A stretch of 64,000 nt of DNA from Pseudomonas sp. BN102 (GCF_029871245.1 NZ_SSON01000071.1:21936-85935), one strand, 5' to 3'; counted from the stretch's first letter, positions 27,625-37,076 are shown. Notes: a model not told the origin generated them from the letters alone. Program-made: numbers and translations.

Positions 27625-29880
27625 CTATTCCTTGATGCAATCCACGGTATAGCAGCGCCCCGTGGGGCTGTCCTGATAGTGCAGGCCGTGCACGTCGATA
27701 TCGAAGCCCGGGAAGCTCAGGTCGAAGGTGCGGGCGAACTCCAGGTAGTCGATGATCGCGCGGGTCTCCCGGGTGAAACGCTCGCCCGGCATGATCAGCG
27801 GAATGCCCGGCGGATAGGGCACCAGCATCACCGCGGCGATGCGTCCCGGCAGCAGGTCCAGGGGCACCGACTCCACCTCGCCGCGCACCAGCTTGTCATA
27901 GGCATCGGCCGGCTTTATGGCCAGTTCCGGCAGCTTGGTGTACATGCTCTTGAGCGCCTTCGGCGTGGCGCTGTTGCGGTAGCAGGCGTGCAACGCATCG
28001 CAGAGGTCGCGCAGGCCCATGCCGGCGTAGCGCGGTCCATGGGCCGCGGCAATCGACGGCAGGGCCTGGGCCAGGGGCTGGTTGGCGTCATAGCCGCGCT
28101 TGAACTCCAGCAGTTCGGTGAGCAGCGTGCTCCATTTGCCCTTGGTGATGCCCATGGAGAAGAGCACCAGGAAGGAATAGAGGCCAGTCTTCTCCACCAC
28201 CAGGCCGTGTTCCCAGAGGAACTTGCTGACCACCGCAGCGGGAATGCCCTGCTCGCCCAGCTTGCCGTCGGCGCTCAGGCCGGGGGTGATCAGGGTGACC
28301 TTGATCGGGTCGAGCAGCACATAGTCGTCCGCGACATTGCCGAAGCCGTGCCAGTCGGCATCCCCGCGCAGCAGCCAGTCAGAGGTGGTGACGGCCGCGG
28401 CGCCCTCAGCCAGCGGCGGCTGCCAGATGCTGAACCACCAGTCGTCCGCCGCCTGGTTCCCGCGCACGTTGGCCAGGGCCCGGCGGAAGCGCAGCGCCTC
28501 GTCGAAGGTCTCCTGGATCAGCGAGCGCCCGGCCGGCCCTTCCATCATCGCGGAGGCCACGTCGAGGGAGGCGATGATGCCGTATTGGGGCGAGGTAGAG
28601 ATGTGCATCATGAAGGCTTCGTTGAAGCGGTGCCGGTCGAGCTGGCGGGCGCCGCCATCCTGCACATGGATCATCGAGGCCTGGCTGAAGGCCGCCAACA
28701 GCTTGTGGGTGGAGTGCGTGGTGAACACCAGGGGCGAGCGTTCCTCGCGGCGAGTGCACATGCCGTACCGCCCGGCATAGAACTCATGGAAGGCAGCGTA
28801 GGCGTACCAGGCCTCGTCGAAGTGCAGCACCTCCACCGAGTCGCCCAGGGCTTGCTTGATCAGCTCGGCGTTGTAGCAGAGGCCGTCGTAGGTGGAGTTG
28901 GTCACCACGGCCAGCTTGACCTTGGGCGCACGCCCCTTGGCCAACGGGCTGGCGTCGATCTTGGCCTGGATCGACGCGGGGCTGAATTCGCTCAGCGGGA
29001 TGGGTCCGATGATGCCCAGCTCGTTGCGCTCAGGCGTCAGGTAGAGGGGGATGGCGCCGGTCATGATGATTGAATGGACGATGGACTTGTGGCAGTTGCG
29101 GTCCACCAGCACCAGGTCGTCGCGGCCGACCATGGAGTGCCAGACGATCTTGTTCGCGGTGGAGGTGCCGTTGATCACGAAGAAGGTGTGATCTGCGCCG
29201 AAGTTCTGCGCGGCCCTGGCCTCGGCCTCCGCCAGCGGGCCGGTATGGTCCAGCAGCGAACCCAGTTCAGGCACCGACACCGACAGGTCCGAGCGCAGGG
29301 TGTTCTCCCCGAAGAACTGGTGGAACGCCTGCCCCACCGGACTCTTGCGATAGGCCACACCGCCGCCGTGGCCCGGCGTGTGCCAGGAGTAGTTGGACTG
29401 CGCGGTGTGCTCCACCAGGGCACGGAAGAATGGCGGCAGCAACCCTTCCAGGTAACTGCGCGCGGCCCGGGCCACCTGGCGGGCGAGGAAGGGCACCGTG
29501 TCTTCGTAGAGGTAAAGCAGCCCGCGTAGCTGGTTGAGGTCGGCCATGGCCTCGGCCGGCGCGTTCTCGATGGTCACCTGTTCGCCCAGGGCGAAGATCG
29601 GCAGCTGTGGCGCCCGCACCCGGGCGACCCGGATCAGCTCCACCATGTCCTGCAACAGCAGTTGGTTCTCCCCGGCGCCTTCGGCGGCGACCAGGATGCA
29701 GGCGAGGCCATGGTGGGTGGAGGCGACTATGCGCCCTTCGGCGGAGCTGGCGGTGGAAAGAATGGTGAAGCCGTCCTGCTCCAGTTCGCGGGCGATGCCG
29801 CGCACCCGCTCGCCGGCAACCGTGTCGGCCTTGATATCGCGATGGACGATGAGGATGGGGAACTTGAGCTCTTTGTACAT
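27625..29880 (-). CDS. ldcA: Lysine-specific pyridoxal 5'-phosphate carboxylase LdcA (group III decarboxylase)
   Basis: A 751-residue aspartate-aminotransferase-fold decarboxylase with three parts: N-terminal wing domain (about 1-150, receiver-like), PLP core (about 150-600) and C-terminal domain. The PLP Schiff-base lysine lies in THSTHKLLAAFSQAS (Lys about 393) and the core motif SNYSWHTPGHGGGVA is intact. P. aeruginosa LdcA is 751 residues and strictly decarboxylates lysine to cadaverine, feeding lysine catabolism under arginine control. The N-terminal wing predicts a decameric assembly. It forms an operon with the antiporter gene behind it. Confidence 0.93.
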   Translation of the reverse strand: MYKELKFPILIVHRDIKADTVAGERVRGIARELEQDGFTILSTASSAEGRIVASTHHGLACILVAAEGAGENQLLLQDMVELIRVARVRAPQLPIFALGEQVTIENAPAEAMADLNQLRGLLYLYEDTVPFLARQVARAARSYLEGLLPPFFRALVEHTAQSNYSWHTPGHGGGVAYRKSPVGQAFHQFFGENTLRSDLSVSVPELGSLLDHTGPLAEAEARAAQNFGADHTFFVINGTSTANKIVWHSMVGRDDLVLVDRNCHKSIVHSIIMTGAIPLYLTPERNELGIIGPIPLSEFSPASIQAKIDASPLAKGRAPKVKLAVVTNSTYDGLCYNAELIKQALGDSVEVLHFDEAWYAYAAFHEFYAGRYGMCTRREERSPLVFTTHSTHKLLAAFSQASMIHVQDGGARQLDRHRFNEAFMMHISTSPQYGIIASLDVASAMMEGPAGRSLIQETFDEALRFRRALANVRGNQAADDWWFSIWQPPLAEGAAAVTTSDWLLRGDADWHGFGNVADDYVLLDPIKVTLITPGLSADGKLGEQGIPAAVVSKFLWEHGLVVEKTGLYSFLVLFSMGITKGKWSTLLTELLEFKRGYDANQPLAQALPSIAAAHGPRYAGMGLRDLCDALHACYRNSATPKALKSMYTKLPELAIKPADAYDKLVRGEVESVPLDLLPGRIAAVMLVPYPPGIPLIMPGERFTRETRAIIDYLEFARTFDLSFPGFDIDVHGLHYQDSPTGRCYTVDCIKE

Positions 29881-29987
29881 TGTGGCCCCCTGAGGAGGCG
29901 GGCCCGGCCCACCTATGCCCTCAGGGTAGAAGCTCGATCGCGGGGGCGGTACCCCCCGCAGCCACAGGCTGTACGTAAAGGTCGCAA

Positions 29988-30746
29988 TCAGGAAGCCGGC
30001 GGCGCGTCCATCTGCACCCAGAGCGCCGGCGCGCCGGCGGACTTCTCGATGGCCGCGAGGCGCGTGGCATGGGCGGCCAGCTCTTCATCGCTGGCACGGA
30101 TCACCCGGCCGCGCGGGCGCTCGGCCGCCAGGCGACGGACCGGGCTGACATGGGCGCGGCCGCTGCCGTCGTCGCCACCGTCACCGGCCAGGGACAGGTT
30201 GGTCTGGCCACCGGTCATCGCCAGGTAGACGTCGGCGAGGATCTCGGCGTCGAGCAGTGCGCCGTGCAGCTCTCGGTTGGAGTTGTCGACGTCGTAGCGC
30301 TTGCACAGGGCGTCCAGGCTGTTGCGCTGGCCCGGGTGGCGCTCGCGGGCCATCATCAGGGTGTCGAGCACCGTGCAGTAGTCGCTGACGTCACTGCGCT
30401 CGGACTGCCCCAGCAGGGCGAATTCGTTGTTGATGAAGCCAACGTCGAACGCCGCGTTGTGGATGATCAGCTCGGCGCCCTTGATAAATTCGAAGAACTC
30501 GTCGGCGACGTCCTTGAAGCGCGGTTTGCCCACCAGGTATTCGTTGGTGATACCGTGCACCGCGATGGCGCCTTCATCCACTTCGCGGTCGGGCTGCAGG
30601 TAGACATGGAAATGACGCCCGGTCAGGCGCCGGCCTTCCAGTTCGACGCAGCCGATCTCGATGATCCGGTGGCCATCGGTGACCGGCATGCCGGTGGTTT
30701 CTGTATCCAGTACTACTATACGGCTGCCTGAAGATTGTCCACTCAT
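29988..30746 (-). CDS. dnaQ: DNA polymerase III epsilon subunit DnaQ, with an altered N-terminus
   Basis: DnaQ is the 3'-5' proofreading exonuclease of the replicative polymerase. This 252-residue protein has all DEDDh motifs: LDTETTG (Exo I), HNAAFDVGFINNEF (Exo II) and HGALLDAEILADVYLAMTGG (Exo III with His and Asp). The clamp-binding and alpha-binding region follows. The N-terminus is unusual: it starts MSGQSSGSRIVVLDTE, where I recall Pseudomonas DnaQ starting M-R-S-[IV]-V-L-D. The first codons use ATA, GTA and ACA, rare in the rest of the gene. The recombinase operon starts 125 bases away in place of the expected rnhA. The start codon and leader thus seem to come from the inserted element. 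Confidence 0.93.
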   Translation of the reverse strand: MSGQSSGSRIVVLDTETTGMPVTDGHRIIEIGCVELEGRRLTGRHFHVYLQPDREVDEGAIAVHGITNEYLVGKPRFKDVADEFFEFIKGAELIIHNAAFDVGFINNEFALLGQSERSDVSDYCTVLDTLMMARERHPGQRNSLDALCKRYDVDNSNRELHGALLDAEILADVYLAMTGGQTNLSLAGDGGDDGSGRAHVSPVRRLAAERPRGRVIRASDEELAAHATRLAAIEKSAGAPALWVQMDAPPAS

Positions 30747-30871
30747 AAAGCCCTGACTCTCTCTTAACTCATTGAAAATAAAGGGGTTCCAGTATCATTA
30801 CTGGCTGCTCTAGCTATGGGCAGTGTGTAAACAGCCTAGGCGTTCCAAGCAAACTAACCAGATTTGTAAAA
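30747..30871. promoter_or_regulatory. Divergent control region between dnaQ and the recombinase operon
   Basis: The 125-bp AT-rich gap contains a hairpin CCAGTA-TCAT-TACTGG (30789-30804). It must hold promoters for both dnaQ and the first recombinase. The recombinase ATG at 30872 has no clear ribosome-binding site. A TTGAAA (30772) and TATCAT (30793) pair is spaced 15 bases, shorter than ideal, so I do not assign a promoter firmly. Confidence 0.4.
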
Positions 30872-32089
30872 ATGACATACGTAATTAGAACCTTCATTAG
30901 CAACGATGGCGAGCGCTTCTCCCAGCTCTACGACGAAGCGGCTAGGGGATTCCCTCTCTACTACCCGACAGCGTACATCGCTCGCACGGTCCGCCGCGAC
31001 CGTACGCATGAGACACAGAAGGTTTACCTGGAAGCGATAAAGCGCGTGTGCGAGTGGGAATCAACTGATCGGATCGATCTTGTTGCCCGTTTCCAGAGCC
31101 ACCAGTTCCTGCGTCCTGCAGAGATGGACAATCTAGATCGGCATCTCGGGGCAGCGCGCAACGGTCGGAAAGGAGAGGTCATAGGTCGCAGCAAGCACAA
31201 TACGTACATGCGCTACGCCGCCGAATATCTGTGCTGGCTAGCCGGTGAAGTAATCACAGAATCCAATCTTCCACATGTTAAGGAAGCAATCGAGGCTCAG
31301 CAGCACGCCCTTTTGTTAAGAACCGCGCGTAAGAGCGGCTCCAAATCCGCAATGCGCCAGAGGATTGCAGCTACACGGCTGCCCGAAAATGCAAGGCATG
31401 CACTCAGAAGGCTATTTGAAGCACCCTTTATTGGGGTCAATCGGGAGGCCGACAAGGGGCCGCGCCTAAGGAATGCTGTGATGCTTCGTATCCTCTACGA
31501 GACGGGTATGCGCCGAGGCGAGTTACTGAGTCTGAAGCTTGGAAGTTTCGAGGAGTCTGGTGGCGGCGAAGGCGCCTTCCTAAAGATCAAGCGCAATCAT
31601 CACGATGAATTCGACACTCGCTTGCGGCAACCCGTCGCCAAGACGTTAGGTCGCATAGTACCAATCTCAGACGAGCTTGAGGCGCAGCTTGTGGAATATC
31701 GAGATAACTGGCGTGCCGAAATTCCCGGAATCGGCTTCTCGAAAAACGACTTCCTGTTTGTCAATCACCGGGCCGGGCACTCTCAGGGCTCTCCTACTAC
31801 AGACACTGCATTCCACTCTGCCCTGCAGCAACTCAAACGGCACCTTAAAGAAATTGAGCCAGTGCACCCCCACCTCCTCCGCCACGACTGGAATTATCGT
31901 TTCTCGGAAATGGTTGATGCGGAAGGTTGGGATTTTGAGAAAGAGAGGTCGGTACGCGAAAGCCTGATGGGCTGGAGGCCAGGTTCTGACATGTCATTGC
32001 TCTACAACCAACGACATATTCAAGAAATGGCCAACGAGATCGGGAAAAGGATTGCAGAGGACACAAAAAGGAAGCGCAATCATGAATAA
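30872..32089 (+). CDS. Tyrosine recombinase 1 of the element (TnpA-like, 405 aa)
   Basis: A site-specific DNA recombinase of the tyrosine family. The C-terminal catalytic domain (about 190-380) shows box I as YETGMRRGELLSLKLG (Arg about 215), box II as HPHLLRHDWNYRFSE (HxLRH, Arg about 332), a Trp in LMGWRPGS where most have GH, and the nucleophile candidate in SLLYNQRH (Tyr about 374). The N-terminal part looks like a core-binding helical domain. It opens a run of four overlapping genes and should work with the next two recombinases. No excisionase gene is recognised. Confidence 0.85.
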   Translation: MTYVIRTFISNDGERFSQLYDEAARGFPLYYPTAYIARTVRRDRTHETQKVYLEAIKRVCEWESTDRIDLVARFQSHQFLRPAEMDNLDRHLGAARNGRKGEVIGRSKHNTYMRYAAEYLCWLAGEVITESNLPHVKEAIEAQQHALLLRTARKSGSKSAMRQRIAATRLPENARHALRRLFEAPFIGVNREADKGPRLRNAVMLRILYETGMRRGELLSLKLGSFEESGGGEGAFLKIKRNHHDEFDTRLRQPVAKTLGRIVPISDELEAQLVEYRDNWRAEIPGIGFSKNDFLFVNHRAGHSQGSPTTDTAFHSALQQLKRHLKEIEPVHPHLLRHDWNYRFSEMVDAEGWDFEKERSVRESLMGWRPGSDMSLLYNQRHIQEMANEIGKRIAEDTKRKRNHE

Positions 32090-33716
32090 TCCCCAAGAAC
32101 TGAACGCAATCCTGAACGACGATCTATATCGAACGCAGCGGCCTGACGATACAGTTTCTGAATTCTTCTGGGATGAAGACATCCTTCGAAATATTAACGG
32201 CACCAACCTGGACATGACAGGGGAGCTTTCCGCGCTAACTGCCAGCTTAAAAAGCTCTTTCAAAGCAGCAGCCATAAAGTTCTCAGCAAAAGGGGACTAC
32301 TCACCCTCCACCCTCGACAGGTGCTTTTCCCTGATTCGCCTTTCACTTAGACACCACCCCGCAAGCGAATTCAACTCAACATGGACCGCCACTCTTCTAG
32401 GACTACGATCCTACGCAAAAAAAATCAACCCAATTAGAAGGTTCTTCATATTCTGGAAAGAACAAGACCCCTTAGCAATAAAAGAAGACGCACTACAACT
32501 TCTGATAAAATCAAAACCAAGAGGCGACAAATCTTGCAATGTTCTGTCTGACGACCCTGAGCTAAGCTGGCTAACTGACAGCGAATACGACTCACTGACC
32601 ACTAAGATCTGGCGCTACTACGAAAACAAAGTATTTAGCGCACAACGAACGCTCATTTTACTTCTATCCATGCAGTACGCACGCCGCCCCATTCAACTCG
32701 CCCAGTTAAAAATCGGAGATTTCCGCATCGCCATAGCTGGAGACCCATCCGGACTGACAGGATTTGTTGTGGATTTTCCCGGCGTCAAAGATATAACAGC
32801 CAAAGATTCGTTTCGCGATAGCAAAATTGAAACCCACCCCTTGCCGGATCATCTCTGGAGTCTTTTCGAAACTCATCGCCACACACTTCAACAACTATAC
32901 AACGACAAACTTGGAATACAATTGACAGGCAGCGACCTCAAAAAACTTCCTGCATTCACAAAAGCGAGTCGCATAGGCGATGCCATAAACACTTTAGCCA
33001 ATCACTACTCCATCGACTGGAAAGACCAACTCGACCACAAAGCGTTTCATCTCCTGGGCCGTTCCATAACAAAAATAACCTCATGGAGGACGGCTGATCG
33101 CGATAATTCGAGATGGGAATTACCAATCAGTGAACGAACCGGGCTTCCTCTTGTTGTCAATGCCACACGTTTGCGGCACACCCGCGCGCGTCAACTCGCG
33201 CGCAAAGGCGTTCCCCGGCATGTAATCTCCCATTGGTTAGGCCACACAAGCGAGAAAAGCCTTAGTTCCTACTACAACGATCCAGCCGAAGACGCACGCC
33301 AATTAGACGAAGCGATGGCTCCTGTCCTAATCCCAATTTCAATGGCCTTCGCTGGAAACCTGCTTGACAGAGAAGAACAAGCGAGCCGTAAGGACGACCC
33401 AACTAGTCGACTTGAGTTCGCAGCGGATGGTGAACTGAAGTTTGTCGGAAATTGTGGAAAGCACAGTTTTTGCGCAACAACCTCAGTCCCTATTCCTTGC
33501 TATCGCTGCAAGCACTTTGAGCCCTTGATCACGGCCCCGCATTACGAGGTTCTGAAAGCTCTCCACTTTAGACAGGCGGAAGAGAAGCGAGCATTACGCA
33601 TTGGAGGATCAAGAGTTCTAATGGTACCTATTGATTTAACATCCGACATACGAGCCGTGGAAAACTGCATCAACCGCTGCGAGAATCGAAAGTCCGAATT
33701 GGGAATTAAGAAATGA
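32082..33716 (+). CDS. Tyrosine recombinase 2 of the element (544 aa, Cys-rich C-terminus)
   Basis: The catalytic domain has box I MQYARRPIQLAQLKIGDF, box II NATRLRHTRARQLARKG, HWLGHTSEKSLSSYYND with the HxLGH His and a tandem Tyr, all in the right order, so the protein looks active. After the nucleophile comes a segment GNCGKHSFC...PCYRCKHF with four Cys and one His that could bind zinc (about 450-475); similar tails occur in Tn554 TnpB-type proteins. ATG 32082 overlaps the previous gene by eight bases and follows AAGGAAG. Codons are AT-rich, unlike the flanking chromosome. Confidence 0.85.
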   Translation: MNNPQELNAILNDDLYRTQRPDDTVSEFFWDEDILRNINGTNLDMTGELSALTASLKSSFKAAAIKFSAKGDYSPSTLDRCFSLIRLSLRHHPASEFNSTWTATLLGLRSYAKKINPIRRFFIFWKEQDPLAIKEDALQLLIKSKPRGDKSCNVLSDDPELSWLTDSEYDSLTTKIWRYYENKVFSAQRTLILLLSMQYARRPIQLAQLKIGDFRIAIAGDPSGLTGFVVDFPGVKDITAKDSFRDSKIETHPLPDHLWSLFETHRHTLQQLYNDKLGIQLTGSDLKKLPAFTKASRIGDAINTLANHYSIDWKDQLDHKAFHLLGRSITKITSWRTADRDNSRWELPISERTGLPLVVNATRLRHTRARQLARKGVPRHVISHWLGHTSEKSLSSYYNDPAEDARQLDEAMAPVLIPISMAFAGNLLDREEQASRKDDPTSRLEFAADGELKFVGNCGKHSFCATTSVPIPCYRCKHFEPLITAPHYEVLKALHFRQAEEKRALRIGGSRVLMVPIDLTSDIRAVENCINRCENRKSELGIKK

Positions 33717-35788
33717 CGCAGATCATTCAATTCACACCAAGAAAAGAGTTGTCTGCGCGGCGAAACCTCCAGAATCTTATAATCCTTGCCAAAGATCATC
33801 TAACCTTGTGGGCCAATCTTCCAGGCTTCACGTGGAAAGACAGTATCTGGCCCACCACTCACCACGGGGTCAGATTCACCAACCATGAGAACCGATTACT
33901 ACATCCGAGCAAAAAACCTGAACCAGATCAGTTAATGCATCCAGATTTTTCTGATTTCGCCAAGGCTTATCTACGCTATCGACACACTATTAGCCCACAC
34001 CGAAACATCCCTCGAGAAATGCAGGCTCTGCGAGTGATGGAAATGGTCCTTAGGCAGGACATGGCGATTCCTGAGATCACCAAGTTCAATCAGCGCCATT
34101 TCGATCAAGCCATCACGGAAATAAGTGTATTCAGCGGAGCACAGAATATCGCCACGGAACTATTAAATATACTAAAAACACTCGCCGACTTTTTTATCGT
34201 TACACATCGCACACACTATTGGAAACACCCCTACGTTGGAACGGCCTCGTATGATTTTAAAAATGGCGCACATGCAGACTTTGACACCAAAGAAGCAAAG
34301 TTACCGGATCAAGACTCACTTTTAGCAATTGCGGAGATTTTTGCGAAAGGTTACGAGGAGAGACTCGAAGATTCGGACACAATGATCACGAGCACTACAT
34401 GCCTATTTCTATGCGCACCGATGCGTATAAACGAAACACTCCGACTCCGTGTAAACTGCCTTGACGACGATCTTGACAAGTATGGAAATAGCCAATCCTA
34501 CCTCAAGTACTGGGTTCCAAAAATAAGTCTATTCAATCGCAAGCCCATACCTACTACCATGGCGACGCATGCCATTGAAGCAGTAAAGCGACTAAAAAAC
34601 ATTACGAATGAGGGACGTAAACTCGCGCTCTACATGGAGGGAAATCCGACCAAATTCTATCGACATGAGAATTGCCCAGACGTCCCAGATGATCAGCTCC
34701 TAACACGAGACCAAGTCGCACAAGCACTGGGCTACGCAAACGCACAAACTTGCCAAGATTTCGTTCGTAGGAGTACAGGAACTGGTTCCCTGATCGGATT
34801 CACGCTCGATTCTCTGTGGCAGGTTGTATTGGAAGAACATCGTAGGCAAAACCCACACTTTCCGTATCAAGAACCTGCCACCGATCTAGTGAAGCTTCCA
34901 CTTAAAATGTCGGAATCTCTCTATTGCTTCCGACGAAATCAGTTTGGTATCAAAATTGGTGCAAGCCCCGTCCTGCTTACCCCTTTTAATTCAGACTATT
35001 TCGTAAAACGCCTCGATGCGTCAATAAAATCTGGACGTAAAAGCCAGCGCCCCTTGTGCTTTTTCTCCCGGCATGGATATAGGGCTACCAAGCTCAAATC
35101 ACACAGTCTACGCCATTTTCTCAACCGTTTAGCCCGTCGCAGCGGCGTTTCCATCGAGACCATTACGGCTTGGAGTAGCCGCGCATCCTGCAAGCAAACA
35201 CGTACCTACCTAAACGATGACCCCAAGGAAGCAGCAAGCAAGGTAGCAACCTTGATGGGTATGCACGAAGAACAGAAACCCAAGACTCCAATTACCGAAG
35301 CTGAGGCAGAGCTTCTTGGTCAAGGGCCAATTCACAGGAGTCGCTACGGCCTCTGTCGTCGAAGCTGGCGCTCAGGGCCATGTAACCGTTTTGCCGACTG
35401 CCTAAACTGCTCAGAGTTGCTCATGTGCAAAGGTGACAAGTTGGCAGCTGAAACCGTAGCAGCGGACCGAGAGCACCTAATTAACACCTATCGCGCTGCC
35501 ATGGCAGCTATCGAAAGGGGTGAACGCTCGGCGTCTCGCTGGGTACAGGGAGCAGCCCTTCAGATTGAACGACTGACCCAACTACTCGAAATTCTCAATA
35601 ATTCAGATATCCCTGATGGCAGCCCGATTGAGATCGCAGGCACCGACTTCAGCCATGAGCAAGTACTTGTTGAGGAGAAAGCTGCAGCAGCGGGCGTGAA
35701 GCTACTGAATCGGGGTGATTTGACCATTGAATACGGAAGCGAACTGATCGCGTGCCTTGATCTACTGAGGACTCCAGAATATGCCTAA
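33713..35788 (+). CDS. Tyrosine recombinase 3 of the element (691 aa, TnpB-like with Cys cluster)
   Basis: The largest of the three recombinases. Box I is CAPMRINETLRLRVN (Arg about 239), box II is SHSLRHFLNRLARRSGV (Arg about 466), followed by WSSRASCKQTRTYLNDDP with the candidate nucleophile Tyr. The usual HxLGH is not obvious, replaced by AWSSRAS. The tail contains CRRSWRSGPCNRFADCLNCSELLMC, five Cys that suggest a zinc-binding module, then a helical end. The gene overlaps its predecessor by the four bases ATGA. Length and tail resemble Tn554 TnpB (about 630 aa). Confidence 0.82.
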   Translation: MTQIIQFTPRKELSARRNLQNLIILAKDHLTLWANLPGFTWKDSIWPTTHHGVRFTNHENRLLHPSKKPEPDQLMHPDFSDFAKAYLRYRHTISPHRNIPREMQALRVMEMVLRQDMAIPEITKFNQRHFDQAITEISVFSGAQNIATELLNILKTLADFFIVTHRTHYWKHPYVGTASYDFKNGAHADFDTKEAKLPDQDSLLAIAEIFAKGYEERLEDSDTMITSTTCLFLCAPMRINETLRLRVNCLDDDLDKYGNSQSYLKYWVPKISLFNRKPIPTTMATHAIEAVKRLKNITNEGRKLALYMEGNPTKFYRHENCPDVPDDQLLTRDQVAQALGYANAQTCQDFVRRSTGTGSLIGFTLDSLWQVVLEEHRRQNPHFPYQEPATDLVKLPLKMSESLYCFRRNQFGIKIGASPVLLTPFNSDYFVKRLDASIKSGRKSQRPLCFFSRHGYRATKLKSHSLRHFLNRLARRSGVSIETITAWSSRASCKQTRTYLNDDPKEAASKVATLMGMHEEQKPKTPITEAEAELLGQGPIHRSRYGLCRRSWRSGPCNRFADCLNCSELLMCKGDKLAAETVAADREHLINTYRAAMAAIERGERSASRWVQGAALQIERLTQLLEILNNSDIPDGSPIEIAGTDFSHEQVLVEEKAAAAGVKLLNRGDLTIEYGSELIACLDLLRTPEYA

Positions 35789-36191
35789 GGCAATCACCCA
35801 ATCGGAAACCAGCAAGATCGCGAAAATGATTCGTGAATGGCCACAAGAGGACGCGCTTACGTGGAACAATATCTGCGAGGGCTCCAAGAGCATCCTTGGG
35901 TATACACCAACCCGCCAAGCATTGTCCGGCAAGCCAATGCTGAAGAACGCTTACCAAATCAAACGTGAACACCTCAAGCGCGAGCTAGAGAAATTTAAGA
36001 ATATTCCGCGACCACGAAACATGGTGGACGCGATGAAAAAGATTGAGCGCTTGCAAGCAGAGAATGACCTGCTTAGAGCAGAGTTAGCGAAGATGGCTGA
36101 AATAGCTCAGCGATTCATCCATAATGGCAGTAGCGCTGGCCTATCTCCAGAGAAACTTATGGCCCCCATTCCCAAGATTCAACGCACATAA
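35781..36191 (+). CDS. Small coiled-coil protein of the recombinase operon (TnpC-like position)
   Basis: A 136-residue basic protein: an N-terminal part (about 1-60) with TPTRQALSG that could be a helix-turn-helix, then a heptad-rich stretch MKKIERLQAENDLLRAELAKMAEIAQRF (about 90-118) expected to form a coiled coil. It overlaps the third recombinase by eight bases, so it belongs to the same transcript. In Tn554 the third gene, tnpC (125 aa), helps efficiency and orientation of insertion; this gene has the matching position and size, but I cannot claim homology by eye. Confidence 0.7.
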   Translation: MPKAITQSETSKIAKMIREWPQEDALTWNNICEGSKSILGYTPTRQALSGKPMLKNAYQIKREHLKRELEKFKNIPRPRNMVDAMKKIERLQAENDLLRAELAKMAEIAQRFIHNGSSAGLSPEKLMAPIPKIQRT

Positions 36192-36857
36192 CATAAGAAG
36201 CTCCTGCTAATAACAGCTGAGCGGTCTGTTGATGGACTTCGAGTCCGTGCGGGAACGTCAAGTAAGTTTCAAATCCTTAATGGTTCCTCTGCAGATTCGC
36301 TCAGAAAGCTTTCTTTTTTCTCTGCCCCAAACGCCTGGAAAGCCCCGGAAGGCTGTAGTATTCACGCAGTGCTAAAAAGCTGCAATAGCCCTCGGTGCCC
36401 GCCAGACATAGCATGCGACTTGGCTTCAGCACACAGCCACTCTGCGACGTGGGAAGGACGCGCGGCCCACTTTGAGCAAAATTGGCCATAAAAGTTAGCG
36501 CCAAGATTTCCAAGATAGCCTGGGTTCTCGACAGTAAGGTCATGGACCTAACATGGCGCTAGCTGTAGGAGTCGCCTTGGAATTTTGCGAAAGTCTTAAC
36601 TTACTGAATCTTTATATTTTATAACAAGTGTCAATTTACACTCCTTTTCTTTCAATAGAAACCGCTCGAATTGGCCAAGATTGGAACCGAGTGATCTACA
36701 ATGCAACCCTTGCAGGTCTTTCACGACAGCGGCTGATAGCACCGCTACAGGCCATTCGTGAGCCGCAGAATAAGTCCAGGAGCGGGTAGGCCCGCCCACC
36801 AAAAGCATTCGGCCGAGGCCTGGAGGAGTTGGAAGTATGGAATGTGAGGAGATGGGT
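36192..36857. other. Gap with no supported gene
   Basis: About 670 bases between the recombinase operon and the first cargo gene. A minus-strand frame at 36301-36543 (80 codons, ending RRLGQRKKKAF) has no ribosome-binding site and no recognised domain, so I leave it out. The stretch is a natural place for a terminus or resolution site of the recombinase module, but no inverted repeat or copy of the dnaQ junction was found. Confidence 0.5.
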
Positions 36858-37076
36858 ATGACAATGCCGCGTGAGCGCACTCGCTCAATCATTCAAACCC
36901 GAGAATTTCTGGTCGATTTGTCCAGTAACCAAGAGTTACCTGAGGCTGTCCGCAATGAGGCCCGTCGTCTATTGCGCCACTACCCAGCTGCCAATGAAGT
37001 GCTACTTGCCGGGAAAGTAGAGGAGCAGCGCGGAAGTGGCTTTCCGTTTGTTTTTCCGAGCGCCAGCATCGACTAG
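36858..37076 (+). CDS. BPSL0761 family protein
   Basis: A 72-residue protein starting MTMPRERTRSIIQTREFLVDLS and continuing LRHYPAAN, a pattern shared by the small BPSL0761 family that is frequent on genomic islands of Burkholderia and Pseudomonas. Function is unknown. ATG 36858 has GAGGAGA seven bases upstream; the ATG at 36837 lacks one. The gene converges with the Xre gene and their stop codons share the bases CTAG. Confidence 0.75.
   Translation: MTMPRERTRSIIQTREFLVDLSSNQELPEAVRNEARRLLRHYPAANEVLLAGKVEEQRGSGFPFVFPSASID

Noticed and set aside
30872-36191. Naming the operon a gamma-mobile-trio (GMT) or RIT element
   Set aside because: Four genes with three recombinases of unequal size do not match either layout well by eye; a profile search is needed before naming.
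36301-36543. 80-codon minus-strand frame after the recombinase operon
   Set aside because: No ribosome-binding site, no domain recognised, and the region is otherwise empty.
36596-36892. 98-codon minus-strand frame
   Set aside because: Overlaps the start of the better supported BPSL0761 gene and shows no motif.
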